The notes: generated by a model not told the origin, from the sequence alone. 64,000 bases of DNA from Kluyvera sp036759925 (GCF_036759925.1 NZ_JAPKIB010000002.1:124001-188000), one strand, 5' to 3'; numbered from the stretch's first letter, positions 25,066 through 33,088 are shown. Program-made: numbers and translations.

Positions 25066-25560
25066 CTAATAGTTAAGCTTAACGGTTACCGTGTCGCTGT
25101 AGCTATCCGCTGTGAAGTTCGCGTTGGCGACAACCGCATAAACAGTGAATGGTTGCGGCCCCCCGGTGCCCTTGCTCGATACAATAATGCTGCTAGTGCC
25201 GACATCGCTTCCCCAGACGGTTCCTGTTGTATCCTTAGCCAGCTGGTAGGGCACTTTGTCATTGTTGGTACTGAGCGTGCCTGCCAGCAGCCCCGACCCA
25301 TTTAGATCATCATTGGAAGGGGACAGGCCAATCGTATAAGGCGTGTCTTTGGAGCAGTTAACGGAAATATCGGCATGTGCCGTTACCCTGCCTGACGTTG
25401 AGGCTACGGGGGTAAACGTAATGGGCGTACCCGAGGTTACGCTACAGGCTTTAGTAATGGTGAGTAGTACCTGAAAAGTACTGGTAGTAAGATCGGCCTG
25501 CGCGGTAGAAATAAAAGCGCATGAAAGACCGAAAATAATGAACTTGATAGGCGCGTTCAT
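25066..25560 (-). CDS. Spore coat U domain major pilin (CsuA/B-like)
   Basis: A 164-residue single-domain SCPU protein: signal MNAPIKFIIFGLSCAFISTAQA, then TSTFQVLLTITKACSVTSGTPITF with the domain Cys, a second Cys in DISVNCSKDTPYTIGLS, and the end SYSDTVTVKLNY. It is the first gene of the operon and its likely main shaft subunit. An AT-rich 5' region (25561-25924) holds the promoter. Compared with csuA/B-A-B-C-D-E of Acinetobacter, this operon has only one single-domain pilin. Confidence 0.86.
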   Translation of the reverse strand: MNAPIKFIIFGLSCAFISTAQADLTTSTFQVLLTITKACSVTSGTPITFTPVASTSGRVTAHADISVNCSKDTPYTIGLSPSNDDLNGSGLLAGTLSTNNDKVPYQLAKDTTGTVWGSDVGTSSIIVSSKGTGGPQPFTVYAVVANANFTADSYSDTVTVKLNY

Positions 25561-25924
25561 GATATCAACCTCTACACGGGAATTGTTTTTTAGTGATAAA
25601 ACAATAAGGTATGGAGTGTTTGTTTCTTATATAAAGGTAGAGTAGGTAGCGGGATTCTGCCAATTTGCCTTAAAGAATATTTATTAAAAATAGATCGCTC
25701 ATCACCTTATTGGGTGATAAATGTGAGATATAAAATATATGATATATTTAAAGGCTAAGTGATTATTTGAAATGAAATAATCGATATTACATACGGGGAA
25801 TAAATAGAAGCATATTTTATTTAATATAAAACAATATGTAGTATTAATTAAATATGATAATAACGTCGCGTATCGCTTTTTCGGATCATTCCCTAAAAAT
25901 AGTAGGCTCGGGTGTCGCTTTTTT
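25561..25924. other. AT-rich promoter region of the pilus operon
   Basis: About 360 bp without a convincing gene, much richer in A and T than its neighbours from 25660 to 25860. It separates the pilus operon from rhuM on the same strand. Such AT-rich tracts upstream of fimbrial genes often bind H-NS; that is inference here. Confidence 0.5.
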
Positions 25925-25999
25925 GCCGGGTGACGCGATGCTTACCCGGCCTACCATTGCACCGTACCCGTTGGCCCGATAAGCGCAGCGCCATCGGGC
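25925..25999. repeat. Two REP-type palindromes in tandem
   Basis: GCCGGGT (25925-25931) pairs with ACCCGGC (25944-25950), and GCCCGAT (25974-25980) pairs with ATCGGGC (25993-25999). They lie between the rhuM stop (26040) and the pilus promoter region and may end the rhuM transcript. Confidence 0.7.
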
Positions 26000-26039
26000 G
26001 GTGCACGTGAGCACATTATCGAATTACTGGCTTCCTACA

Positions 26040-27077
26040 CTACTTTTTCGTTTCTTTCTTCCATTGCAGCAAATTGGCAATATCCTTCTCACCTTCCGCC
26101 TCTTTTAAGCGTCGCTGCTGTTCTGCAAACTGCTCGTACTCTGCCCGAGCCTTATCATCTGCCGCTTTTTTACTGACCTTACCCGCACCATGCAAAACGT
26201 CACGATCGTTAAACTGCAGGAATTGGTCGAGCTTCACCTGCCAGTCGTGCAGAAAGACCTGCTGACGGCGACGCGCCTGATCTTCAGCAAAATCCAGCCA
26301 CATATTCACGACGCGGTTAAGCTCGCTCACTTCCTCCTGGCTGAGATAGTTTTTCGCGGTTGTGATATCACTTTTACGGACTTCTTCGCCTTTGTAGCTG
26401 GTCAGGCCCATATGCGGTAGGCTGGCATTGGCTCGCTGGTGAATCAACTCGGCTGCTGTCTGCCCGGTGCAGGCAAAATGCAGCTTGTTCTGGATAGTCT
26501 GGAAAAACTGTGTGGTTTCTTTGAGCGAGGGCTGGTAGTCAGCAGCCAGGGCAAAAATCTCGCGGACGCGTAAATAAACCCGACGTTCGCTGGCCCGAAT
26601 ATCGCGGATGCGTTCGAGCATTTCATCGAAGTAGTCAGGCACGGCAGATGAGCCTACCGGCGGATTTTTTAGCCGCTCGTCGTCCATCACAAAACCTTTG
26701 ATCAGGAACTCTTGCAGCGTTTGAGTGGCCCACTGGCGGAACTGCGTGCCGCGAGTCGAGCGGACGCGATAGCCGACGGCGAGTATTGCTTCGAGATTGT
26801 AGTGCTCTATCTCTCTGGATACCTGACGTTTTCCTTCCTGGCGAACTATCCGGAATTTCCGGATAGTTGAATTTTGACCAAGTTCACCGTCGGAAAAAAT
26901 GTTGATTAAATGCTCGTTAATGGTTCGAACATCTTTATCGTAGAGTTCAGCTATTGAAGCCTGAGATAACCAGATGGTTTCAGACTCAAAGCGACATTCC
27001 ACACGTACTTTCCCATCACCGCTGGCAAACATAATAAACTCGCCTGCCGGGGATTGGGGTAAATGCTTCTCTGCCAT
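26040..27077 (-). CDS. rhuM: RhuM family protein
   Basis: A 345-residue cytoplasmic protein of the RhuM family, first named from Salmonella SPI-3, which is also inserted at selC. The N-terminal part (VECRFESETIWLSQASIAELYDKDVRTINEHL) looks like a DNA-binding region, followed by EIEHYNLEAILAVGYRVRSTRGTQFRQWA, the most conserved stretch, and a charged, coiled-coil-prone C-terminus. Molecular function is unknown; Fic/Doc-associated and phage-like contexts are known for the family. It is the left-most recognisable island gene beside selC. Confidence 0.87.
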   Translation of the reverse strand: MAEKHLPQSPAGEFIMFASGDGKVRVECRFESETIWLSQASIAELYDKDVRTINEHLINIFSDGELGQNSTIRKFRIVRQEGKRQVSREIEHYNLEAILAVGYRVRSTRGTQFRQWATQTLQEFLIKGFVMDDERLKNPPVGSSAVPDYFDEMLERIRDIRASERRVYLRVREIFALAADYQPSLKETTQFFQTIQNKLHFACTGQTAAELIHQRANASLPHMGLTSYKGEEVRKSDITTAKNYLSQEEVSELNRVVNMWLDFAEDQARRRQQVFLHDWQVKLDQFLQFNDRDVLHGAGKVSKKAADDKARAEYEQFAEQQRRLKEAEGEKDIANLLQWKKETKK

Positions 27078-27173
27078 GTCGCCTCCGATTCCATGTGACT
27101 CACAATGCGGTAATGCGCTCAGTATGCCAGAAATCAGAACCTGTAAGGCAGACTTACAGGTTCATCATTACCT

Positions 27174-27464
27174 TTAATGCCTCGCCGAAACCGCCGCTTC
27201 AATCCCTTTCAGCTTCAACTGCGTCTCCTTCAACTCCGCCAGCAACTTCTGCTCCTGTTCGCCATAGGCCGTAAGGACGATGCAGCCTTCCATCACTTTT
27301 ACGTTAACCTGTTGTCCGGTTTCGAACCCGGCCTCGCGCAGCCACTTCCCGGAAAGGGTGAGGCTTGGCGTGTTTTTGTTTGCACCCTGCGGGCGATATC
27401 CCACAATTATTGTGCGCTCGGTGTTTGCTGCGGGTAAGTCTGGGGTAGAATGCGAGTCAGCCAT
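27174..27464 (-). CDS. SymE-like type I toxin family protein
   Basis: A 96-residue protein of the SymE family, AbrB-fold proteins that act as SOS-linked toxins in E. coli. The conserved core is TIIVGYRPQGANKNTPSLTLSGKWLREAGFETGQQVNVKVMEGCIVLT. I chose the ATG at 27464, with AAGGAG exactly 6 bases upstream, over the TTG at 27470. In E. coli the antisense RNA SymR covers the symE start; I see no LexA box here, so SOS control is not supported. A hairpin lies in the 5' region (27495-27527). Confidence 0.8.
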   Translation of the reverse strand: MADSHSTPDLPAANTERTIIVGYRPQGANKNTPSLTLSGKWLREAGFETGQQVNVKVMEGCIVLTAYGEQEQKLLAELKETQLKLKGIEAAVSARH

Positions 27465-27494
27465 AATCAACTCCTTGATAGTTGGTGAGGTTAG

Positions 27495-27527
27495 ACGCTC
27501 TGGTTGTGTTCCTGCACATCAGAGCGT
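27495..27527. promoter_or_regulatory. Hairpin in the symE-like leader / divergent region
   Basis: ACGCTCTG (27495-27502) and CAGAGCGT (27520-27527) are perfect complements with a 17-base loop, 31 bp upstream of the SymE-like start. It could fold in the mRNA leader or belong to an antisense RNA. Neither is proven by sequence. Confidence 0.4.
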
Positions 27528-27545
27528 TGTCTAGCAAAGGAGGTT

Positions 27546-27590
27546 TAGGTGGCCTCCTATATATGTCAGAATAGATGGATAGGTGGCCTC
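27546..27590. repeat. Direct repeat TAGGTGGCCTC before the RHH gene
   Basis: TAGGTGGCCTC occurs at 27546-27556 and again at 27580-27590, with start sites 34 bp apart, the second ending at the RHH start codon. Ribbon-helix-helix proteins bind short repeats, so autoregulation is possible. Confidence 0.4.
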
Positions 27591-27782
27591 ATGTCAATCA
27601 TATCGCGCGAAAAAAAACCAAAAGGCGGCGGGCAATCACCGCAGTTCAAGATGCGTATTGATCCGGCATTGAAGGAGCAGTTGGATGCTGTGGCGGCGGA
27701 GGAAGGGGTTAGCCTCGCCAGTTGGTTGAAGGAACTAGCGAGAGAAGCACTCATTAATAAAGGGATTGAACCAAAGGGCTAA
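27591..27782 (+). CDS. Small ribbon-helix-helix (Arc/HicB-like) protein
   Basis: A 63-residue basic protein. FKMRIDPALKEQLDAVAAEEGVSLASWLKELAREAL is a ribbon-helix-helix pattern: a short strand then two helices. This fold is found in Arc-type repressors and the antitoxins of HicB and related systems. The ATG at 27591 follows AGGTGG; a longer start at 27549 adds an unlikely tail. No toxin partner is adjacent downstream. The direct repeats at 27546 and 27580 may be its own operator. Confidence 0.6.
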   Translation: MSIISREKKPKGGGQSPQFKMRIDPALKEQLDAVAAEEGVSLASWLKELAREALINKGIEPKG

Positions 27783-27784
27783 AA

Positions 27785-28405
27785 TTAACTGTTTCTTAGA
27801 TCTTGGTTACTCGCCTGGGTCTCCTCATCTCTTTTATTTGTTTCGTTGAATGGAATATTTGTGATAGTCATTGGCAAAGAGGTTTTACCAGAAAAAATAT
27901 CCTCTAGGCCTTTTAATATGTTAGCCTGTGTGGTTTCTAAATCCCCATGTGCAATTGGCCTGTAACAGTCTCTTTGTAACTGAACTTTATCAAAGTCATA
28001 ATTCATGGCTTGAGCAATTGCGTATAGAAGATCAGTAAATAAATCGTCAGATTTTGATATCCATATGTTTATGTCAGGGTATTCTTTTGCTTTATTTAAG
28101 TGGTTGTTGTAGCTTTTCCAGGCATGAGTTACTGCTTGTTCTTTTTTAGTTTGGAATCGTGTTTTAATTAAAGGAATTTTTCGCCCGTAAAACTCTATGT
28201 CAATCATGTTTAATGCTTGAACGTGATCTCTATGAAGCCTTTGTGACCTGGTTGACATCAATGTTCTAAATATATTAAAACGGTTTTGTTTTTTTTCACG
28301 AAATTGCTCTAAGATTTTTTGTATTTCGACAGCCAGTATTGGTCCTATTATCACTGCTGCTGTCATTACAATATCTTTGTATTCCATACCGAAGAATCCA
28401 CTCAT
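27785..28405 (-). CDS. AT-rich gene of unknown function (one predicted TM helix)
   Basis: A 206-residue protein. One hydrophobic stretch near the N-terminus (IVMTAAVIIGPILAVEIQKIL, about 12-30) may anchor it; the rest is soluble and charged, with FREKKQNRFNIFRTLMSTRSQRLHRDHVQALNMIDIEFYG as the most distinctive part. I do not recognise a catalytic motif; it resembles small membrane-linked proteins of unknown function in mobile islands. Base composition is clearly more AT-rich than the core genes, a sign of transfer. It is convergent with the RHH gene (2-bp gap) and lies next to the 3' end of selC. Confidence 0.6.
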   Translation of the reverse strand: MSGFFGMEYKDIVMTAAVIIGPILAVEIQKILEQFREKKQNRFNIFRTLMSTRSQRLHRDHVQALNMIDIEFYGRKIPLIKTRFQTKKEQAVTHAWKSYNNHLNKAKEYPDINIWISKSDDLFTDLLYAIAQAMNYDFDKVQLQRDCYRPIAHGDLETTQANILKGLEDIFSGKTSLPMTITNIPFNETNKRDEETQASNQDLRNS

Positions 28406-28488
28406 TATTTCACCTGTAAAAGTAATAGAGGTAAATAGTATTGAATAAACAGAAGTTTTTTAATATAGAACTGATATGTCATTATAAT

Positions 28489-28583
28489 TGGCGGAAGATC
28501 ACAGGAGTCGAACCTGCCCGGGACCGCTGGCGGCCCCAACTGGATTTGAAGTCCAGCCGCCTCACCGGAGACGACGATCTTCC
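28489..28583 (-). tRNA. selC: tRNA-Sec (anticodon UCA)
   Basis: A 95-nt gene with encoded CCA, apparently identical or nearly so to E. coli selC. It has an 8-bp acceptor stem GGAAGATC/GATCTTCC, a long 6-bp D stem, anticodon loop CTTCAAA (anticodon UCA, plus-strand positions 28547-28549), a long variable arm and a T arm with TTCGACT. It reads UGA with SelB. The promoter lies at 28615-28650. Island genes abut its 3' end, as in many enterobacteria. Confidence 0.97.
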
Positions 28584-28614
28584 GCGCCTACATTGCTACA
28601 TGGAGGCGGGGCGC

Positions 28615-28645
28615 ATTATAGCTACTTTCAATCATTTACCACATC
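28615..28645 (-). promoter_or_regulatory. selC promoter
   Basis: On the minus strand a perfect TATAAT (28620-28615) is followed by a GC-rich discriminator GCGCCCCGCC, typical of stable-RNA promoters under stringent control. The -35 region is weak (GTGGTA type, near 28640). Confidence 0.65.
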
Positions 28646-28968
28646 CCCCCAGGGCACATTTTTCGTCCCGCAGCCCGGTCACTTTTGGACTCTCCAGATA
28701 AAACCCTGCTTTTTCTTAGGGTTACATTTTTAACCTGTAACACCGCACACAATTTACCGCACTTCTTGCCCGATGAATGGCGTAAAAACCAGCGCCATAA
28801 CCGAATATTTGACCATTTCACGGCCATTTCGCGTTGTGTTTATCAACCGCTGGCCGCGCAGGCTTACGGCGTAAACGAGCCGGGACAGTATCAGTACGGA
28901 AAGCGATAACGCTAAGGGAGAGTATAGATAAAACGGGTAAATACTTTGGCGGAAAAGTGAGCGAATTT
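28646..28968. other. Spacer between the two selC-like genes
   Basis: About 320 bp separating the selC promoter from the second copy's 3' end. I see no gene with a ribosome site, no palindrome of note and no integrase fragment. It has no obvious match to the DNA beyond either tRNA copy. Confidence 0.45.
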
Positions 28969-29062
28969 TGGCGGAGATCGCAGGAGTCGAACCTGCCGGG
29001 AGCCGCAGGCGGCTACCACTGGAAATTAAGTCCAATCGTCTCACCGGAGACGACGATCTTCC
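28969..29062 (-). tRNA. Second, divergent selC-like tRNA gene, predicted anticodon UAA
   Basis: A 94-nt sequence with CCA, aligned to selC over its whole length with about 14 differences. The first 23 bases are identical. The anticodon loop reads CTTAATT, so positions 34-36 are UAA (codon UUA, Leu), at plus-strand 29026-29028, with U37, unusual for a tRNA. D stem (T-G to T-A), T stem (G-T to G-C) and variable arm (AGCCG/CGGCT) changes keep or improve pairing; the 3' acceptor strand has lost one T, leaving a bulge. The promoter TATAAT is kept. It occupies the yicJ-side position of selC in E. coli. It may be a functional variant or a decaying copy. Confidence 0.7.
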
Positions 29063-29093
29063 GCGCCTGCATTGCTACATGGAGGCGGGGCGC

Positions 29094-29125
29094 ATTATAG
29101 CCACTTTCAAACGGTTACCACATCT
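29094..29125 (-). promoter_or_regulatory. Conserved promoter of the second selC-like gene
   Basis: On the minus strand TATAAT (29099-29094) and the GC-rich discriminator are identical to those of selC, and the match between copies extends to about 29127. The copy is therefore likely transcribed. Confidence 0.6.
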
Positions 29126-29352
29126 TTACTTACATTTTTCGCCATCTTTTTTATATCTGCCGCACGGCATGGATAGAAATTCCTACAAAATCCGCAAGTT
29201 ACACTTCGACACACTCTACCCACCAACCCAGATCACATAAATTAAGAAACGTAATTTGATAACGAGATATCGCAATTCACCTTATACGGCGGATGGTTTA
29301 AAAAACATGTAACCGGTACCAAGGTGGCTTCGGTGCGAAAAGGGTTTGAAAG

Positions 29353-30747
29353 ATGAAGAGCGAAGTATTATCTGTCAAAGAGAAGATCGGCTACGGCATG
29401 GGCGATGCCGCCAGCCATATCATTTTCGATAACGTCATGCTTTACATGATGTTCTTCTATACCGATATCTTCGGTATACCCGCAGGTTTTGTTGGCACCA
29501 TGTTCCTTCTGGCGCGCGCGCTGGATGCAATCTCCGACCCGTGCATGGGGCTGCTGGCTGACCGTACCCGCAGCCGCTGGGGCAAGTTCCGCCCGTGGGT
29601 GCTGTTTGGCGCGCTGCCGTTCGGCGTGGTCTGCGTGCTGGCCTACAGCACCCCGGATTTCAGCCATAACGGCAAACTGATTTATGCGGCGATCACCTAC
29701 ACGCTGCTGACCCTGTTCTACACCGTGGTCAACATCCCTTACTGCGCGCTGGGCGGGGTGATCACCAATGACCCGACGCAGCGTATCTCGCTGCAGTCCT
29801 GGCGCTTCGTGCTGGCGACGGCGGGCGGCATGCTCTCTACCGTATTAATGATGCCGCTGGTGAATCTGATCGGCGGCGATAATAAAGCGCTGGGCTTCCA
29901 GGGCGGTATCGCGGTGCTCTCCGTAGTGGCGTTCCTGATGCTGGCATTCTGCTTCTTCACCACCAAAGAGCGCGTGGAAGCGCCGCCAACCAATAACTCC
30001 ATGCGTGAAGACCTGCGCGACATCTGGCACAACGACCAGTGGCGTATTGTCGGCCTGCTTACCATCCTCAACATCATGGCGGTCTGCGTACGCGGCGGCG
30101 CGATGATGTATTACGTCACCTGGATTATGGGTTCCCCGGCGCTGTTTACCGCCTTCCTCACCACCTACTGCGTCGGCAACCTGATTGGCTCGGCGTTAGC
30201 CAAACCGTTGACCGACTGGAAATGCAAAGTGAGCGTCTTCTGGTGGACCAACGCCATTCTGGCGGTCCTGAGCCTGGCGATGTTCTTTGTACCGATGAAC
30301 GCTAGCGTCATCATGTTTGCCTTTATCTTCGTGATTGGCGTTCTGCACCAGCTCGTGACCCCGATTCAGTGGGTCATGATGTCCGACACCGTTGACTACG
30401 GCGAATGGCGTAACGGTAAACGTCTCACCGGCATTAGCTTCGCGGGCACGCTGTTCGTGCTGAAGCTCGGCCTGGCGCTGGGCGGTGCGATGATTGGCTG
30501 GATGCTGGCCGGCGGCGGTTATGACGCCGCGGCCAAAGTGCAGAACCCAACCACCATCAGCATCATTATTGCCCTGTTCACTATCGTACCGGCGATTTGC
30601 TACCTGCTGAGCGCCGTTGTGGCGAAGCGCTTCTATACCCTGAAAACGCCGTTCCTGGTCAAGATGATGGCTGAACTGGCGAGCGGGGCGCACCGCACTC
30701 AGCAGGATTTTGAAAACGTATCTATGAAACAATCTCTCGGGAATTAA
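29353..30747 (+). CDS. yicJ: GPH-family glycoside/xyloside:cation symporter YicJ
   Basis: A 464-residue 12-TM sugar symporter. The N-terminus KEKIGYGMGDAASHIIFDNVMLYMMFFYTDIFGIPAGFVG and the loop LADRTRSRWGKFRPWVLFGALPFG are GPH (melibiose-type) signatures. It is presumed to bring in alpha-xylosides for YicI, which starts 11 bp downstream. In E. coli it likewise lies beside selC, divergent from it. Confidence 0.95.
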   Translation: MKSEVLSVKEKIGYGMGDAASHIIFDNVMLYMMFFYTDIFGIPAGFVGTMFLLARALDAISDPCMGLLADRTRSRWGKFRPWVLFGALPFGVVCVLAYSTPDFSHNGKLIYAAITYTLLTLFYTVVNIPYCALGGVITNDPTQRISLQSWRFVLATAGGMLSTVLMMPLVNLIGGDNKALGFQGGIAVLSVVAFLMLAFCFFTTKERVEAPPTNNSMREDLRDIWHNDQWRIVGLLTILNIMAVCVRGGAMMYYVTWIMGSPALFTAFLTTYCVGNLIGSALAKPLTDWKCKVSVFWWTNAILAVLSLAMFFVPMNASVIMFAFIFVIGVLHQLVTPIQWVMMSDTVDYGEWRNGKRLTGISFAGTLFVLKLGLALGGAMIGWMLAGGGYDAAAKVQNPTTISIIIALFTIVPAICYLLSAVVAKRFYTLKTPFLVKMMAELASGAHRTQQDFENVSMKQSLGN

Positions 30748-30758
30748 GAGGACGAACT

Positions 30759-33077
30759 ATGAAGATCAGTGATGGAAACTGGATGACCCAACCGGGTCTC
30801 AACTTAATTCATCCTGTCCAGGTGTTTGATGTTGAACAGCATGGCAATGAATTGGTGGTGTACGTGGCGCCGCGCGATGTGCGGGAACGTACGTGGCAGC
30901 TGGATACGCCGATGTTCACCATTCGCTTTTTCTCTCCTCAGGAAGGGGTGGTTGGCGTGCGCATTGAGCACTTCCAGGGCGCGCTGGATAAAGGCCCGCA
31001 CTACCCGCTGAACGTGCTGAAAGATGTGAAGGTACACATCCAGAACACCGCTGAGTTTGCCGAGCTGAAAAGCGGCAACCTGAGCGTGCGCGTCACCAAA
31101 GGTGAATTCTGGTCGCTGGACTTCCTGCGCAACGGCGTGCGTATTACCGGCAGCCAGCTGAAAAACAACGGCTACGTGCAGGACAGCAACGACGATCGCA
31201 ACTATATGTTCGAGCGTCTGGACCTCGGCGTAGGTGAAACCGTTTACGGCCTGGGCGAGCGCTTCACCGCGCTGGTGCGCAACGGCCAGAACGTCGAAAC
31301 CTGGAACCGCGACGGCGGCACCAGCACCGAACAGTCCTACAAAAATATTCCGTTCTACCTGACCAACCGCGGCTACGGCGTGCTGGTGAATCACCCGGAA
31401 AACGTCTCCTTCGAGATTGGCTCTGAGAAAGTCTCCAAGGTGCAGTTCAGCGTCGAAGGCGAGCATCTGGAATACTTCGTTATCGACGGCCCAACCCCGA
31501 AAGAGGTGTTGAACCGCTATACCCAGTTCACCGGCCGCCCGGCGCTGCCACCGGCCTGGTCCTTCGGCCTGTGGCTGACCACCTCGTTCACCACCAACTA
31601 CGATGAAGCGACGGTTAACAGCTTTATCGACGGCATGGCGGAGCGCGACCTGCCGCTGCACGTCTTCCACTTCGACTGCTTCTGGATGAAAGCCTTCCAG
31701 TGGTGCGATTTCGAATGGGACCCGGTGACCTTCCCGGACCCGAAAGGCATGATCCAGCGCCTGAAAGACAAAGGGCTGAAGGTCTGCGTGTGGATTAACC
31801 CGTACATCGGCCAGAAATCCCCTATCTTCCAGGAGCTGAAAGAGAAGGGCTACCTGCTCAAACGCCCGGATGGTTCTGTCTGGCAGTGGGATAAATGGCA
31901 GCCGGGCCTGGCGATTTATGACTTCACCAACCCGGAAGCCTGTCAGTGGTACGCCGACAAGCTGAAAGGCCTGGTGGAGATGGGCGTCGACTGCTTCAAA
32001 ACTGATTTCGGCGAGCGCATCCCGACCGACGTTCGTTGGTTCAACGATGCTGACCCGCAGAAAATGCACAACCACTACGCCTACATCTACAATGAGCTGG
32101 TGTGGAACGTGCTCAAAGAGAACCTCGGCGAGAAAGAAGCAGTGCTGTTTGCCCGTTCCGCCTCGGTGGGCGCGCAACAGTTCCCGGTGCACTGGGGCGG
32201 CGACTGCTATGCCAACTACGAATCGATGGCGGAAAGCCTGCGCGGCGGCCTGTCGATCGGCCTGTCCGGCTTTGGCTTCTGGAGTCACGATATCGGCGGC
32301 TTCGAAAACACCGCTCCGGCGGATGTCTACAAGCGCTGGTGCGCCTTCGGCCTCTTCTCCAGCCACAGCCGCCTGCACGGCAGCAAATCCTACCGTGTGC
32401 CATGGGCGTACGACGAAGAGTCCTGCGACGTGGTGCGCTACTTCACCGAAATGAAGTGCCGCATGATGCCGTATCTGTATCGTCAGGCGGCGCTGGCGAA
32501 CGAGCAGGGCACGCCAATGCTGCGCGCCATGATGCTGGAATTCCCGGACGACCCGGCGTGCGACTACCTCGACCGTCAGTACATGCTCGGCGACTCTCTG
32601 GCAGTAGCGCCAGTGTTCACTGAAGCGGGCGACGTGCAGTTCTACCTGCCGGAAGGCCGCTGGACGCACCTGTGGCATAACGACGAGGTGCAGGGCAGCC
32701 GCTGGCATAAACAGCAGCATGACTTTATGAGTCTGCCGGTGTACATACGCGACAACACCCTGCTGGCGCTGGGCAACAATAACCAGGTGCCGAACTACGC
32801 CTGGCATGAAGGGACCGCATTCCAGCTGTTCCATCTGGAAGACGGCCGTCAGGCGGTCTGCGAAGTGCCAGCGCAGGACGGTTCGGTTATCTACACGCTG
32901 ACCGCGAAGCGTCAGGGTAACGTGATTACCGTGACGGGCAACGGCAAGGCGAGCGGCTGGACGCTGTGTCTGCGCAACATCCAGCAGGTGGCTGGCGTGC
33001 AGGGCGGGGTTCAGGCGGGCAGTGAGCTCGGCGTGGTGGTGACGGCGCAGGGTAATGAGCTGGTAATTACGCTTTAG
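30759..33077 (+). CDS. yicI: Alpha-xylosidase YicI (GH31)
   Basis: A 772-residue cytoplasmic GH31 enzyme that releases alpha-linked xylose, for example from isoprimeverose. The nucleophile Asp lies in VDCFKTDFGERIPTDV and the acid/base Asp in VHWGGDCYANYESM. The length equals E. coli YicI (772). It forms an operon with yicJ (11-bp gap, with GAGG upstream) and is followed by two types of intergenic repeat. Confidence 0.97.
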   Translation: MKISDGNWMTQPGLNLIHPVQVFDVEQHGNELVVYVAPRDVRERTWQLDTPMFTIRFFSPQEGVVGVRIEHFQGALDKGPHYPLNVLKDVKVHIQNTAEFAELKSGNLSVRVTKGEFWSLDFLRNGVRITGSQLKNNGYVQDSNDDRNYMFERLDLGVGETVYGLGERFTALVRNGQNVETWNRDGGTSTEQSYKNIPFYLTNRGYGVLVNHPENVSFEIGSEKVSKVQFSVEGEHLEYFVIDGPTPKEVLNRYTQFTGRPALPPAWSFGLWLTTSFTTNYDEATVNSFIDGMAERDLPLHVFHFDCFWMKAFQWCDFEWDPVTFPDPKGMIQRLKDKGLKVCVWINPYIGQKSPIFQELKEKGYLLKRPDGSVWQWDKWQPGLAIYDFTNPEACQWYADKLKGLVEMGVDCFKTDFGERIPTDVRWFNDADPQKMHNHYAYIYNELVWNVLKENLGEKEAVLFARSASVGAQQFPVHWGGDCYANYESMAESLRGGLSIGLSGFGFWSHDIGGFENTAPADVYKRWCAFGLFSSHSRLHGSKSYRVPWAYDEESCDVVRYFTEMKCRMMPYLYRQAALANEQGTPMLRAMMLEFPDDPACDYLDRQYMLGDSLAVAPVFTEAGDVQFYLPEGRWTHLWHNDEVQGSRWHKQQHDFMSLPVYIRDNTLLALGNNNQVPNYAWHEGTAFQLFHLEDGRQAVCEVPAQDGSVIYTLTAKRQGNVITVTGNGKASGWTLCLRNIQQVAGVQGGVQAGSELGVVVTAQGNELVITL

Positions 33078-33088
33078 TATTGAGGGTG

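Noticed and set aside
27464..27560. SymR-like antisense RNA and LexA box at the SymE-like gene
   Set aside because: No CTG-N10-CAG box and no convincing promoter for an antisense RNA could be read, so neither is annotated.
25600..28488. Attachment-site repeat of the selC 3' end bounding the island
   Set aside because: I looked for a second copy of the 3' selC segment left of the gene and saw none; the only other copy is the full-length gene at 28969.
29024..29030. Reading the second selC-like gene as a stop-codon (UAA) suppressor with anticodon UUA
   Set aside because: Aligning the 7-base loop CTTAATT to CTTCAAA of selC puts positions 34-36 at UAA, not UUA. It would pair with the sense codon UUA.
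30804..32834. Open frame of 676 codons antisense to yicI
   Set aside because: It is a GC-driven shadow of the strongly conserved yicI, with no family resemblance, no ribosome site and improbable composition.
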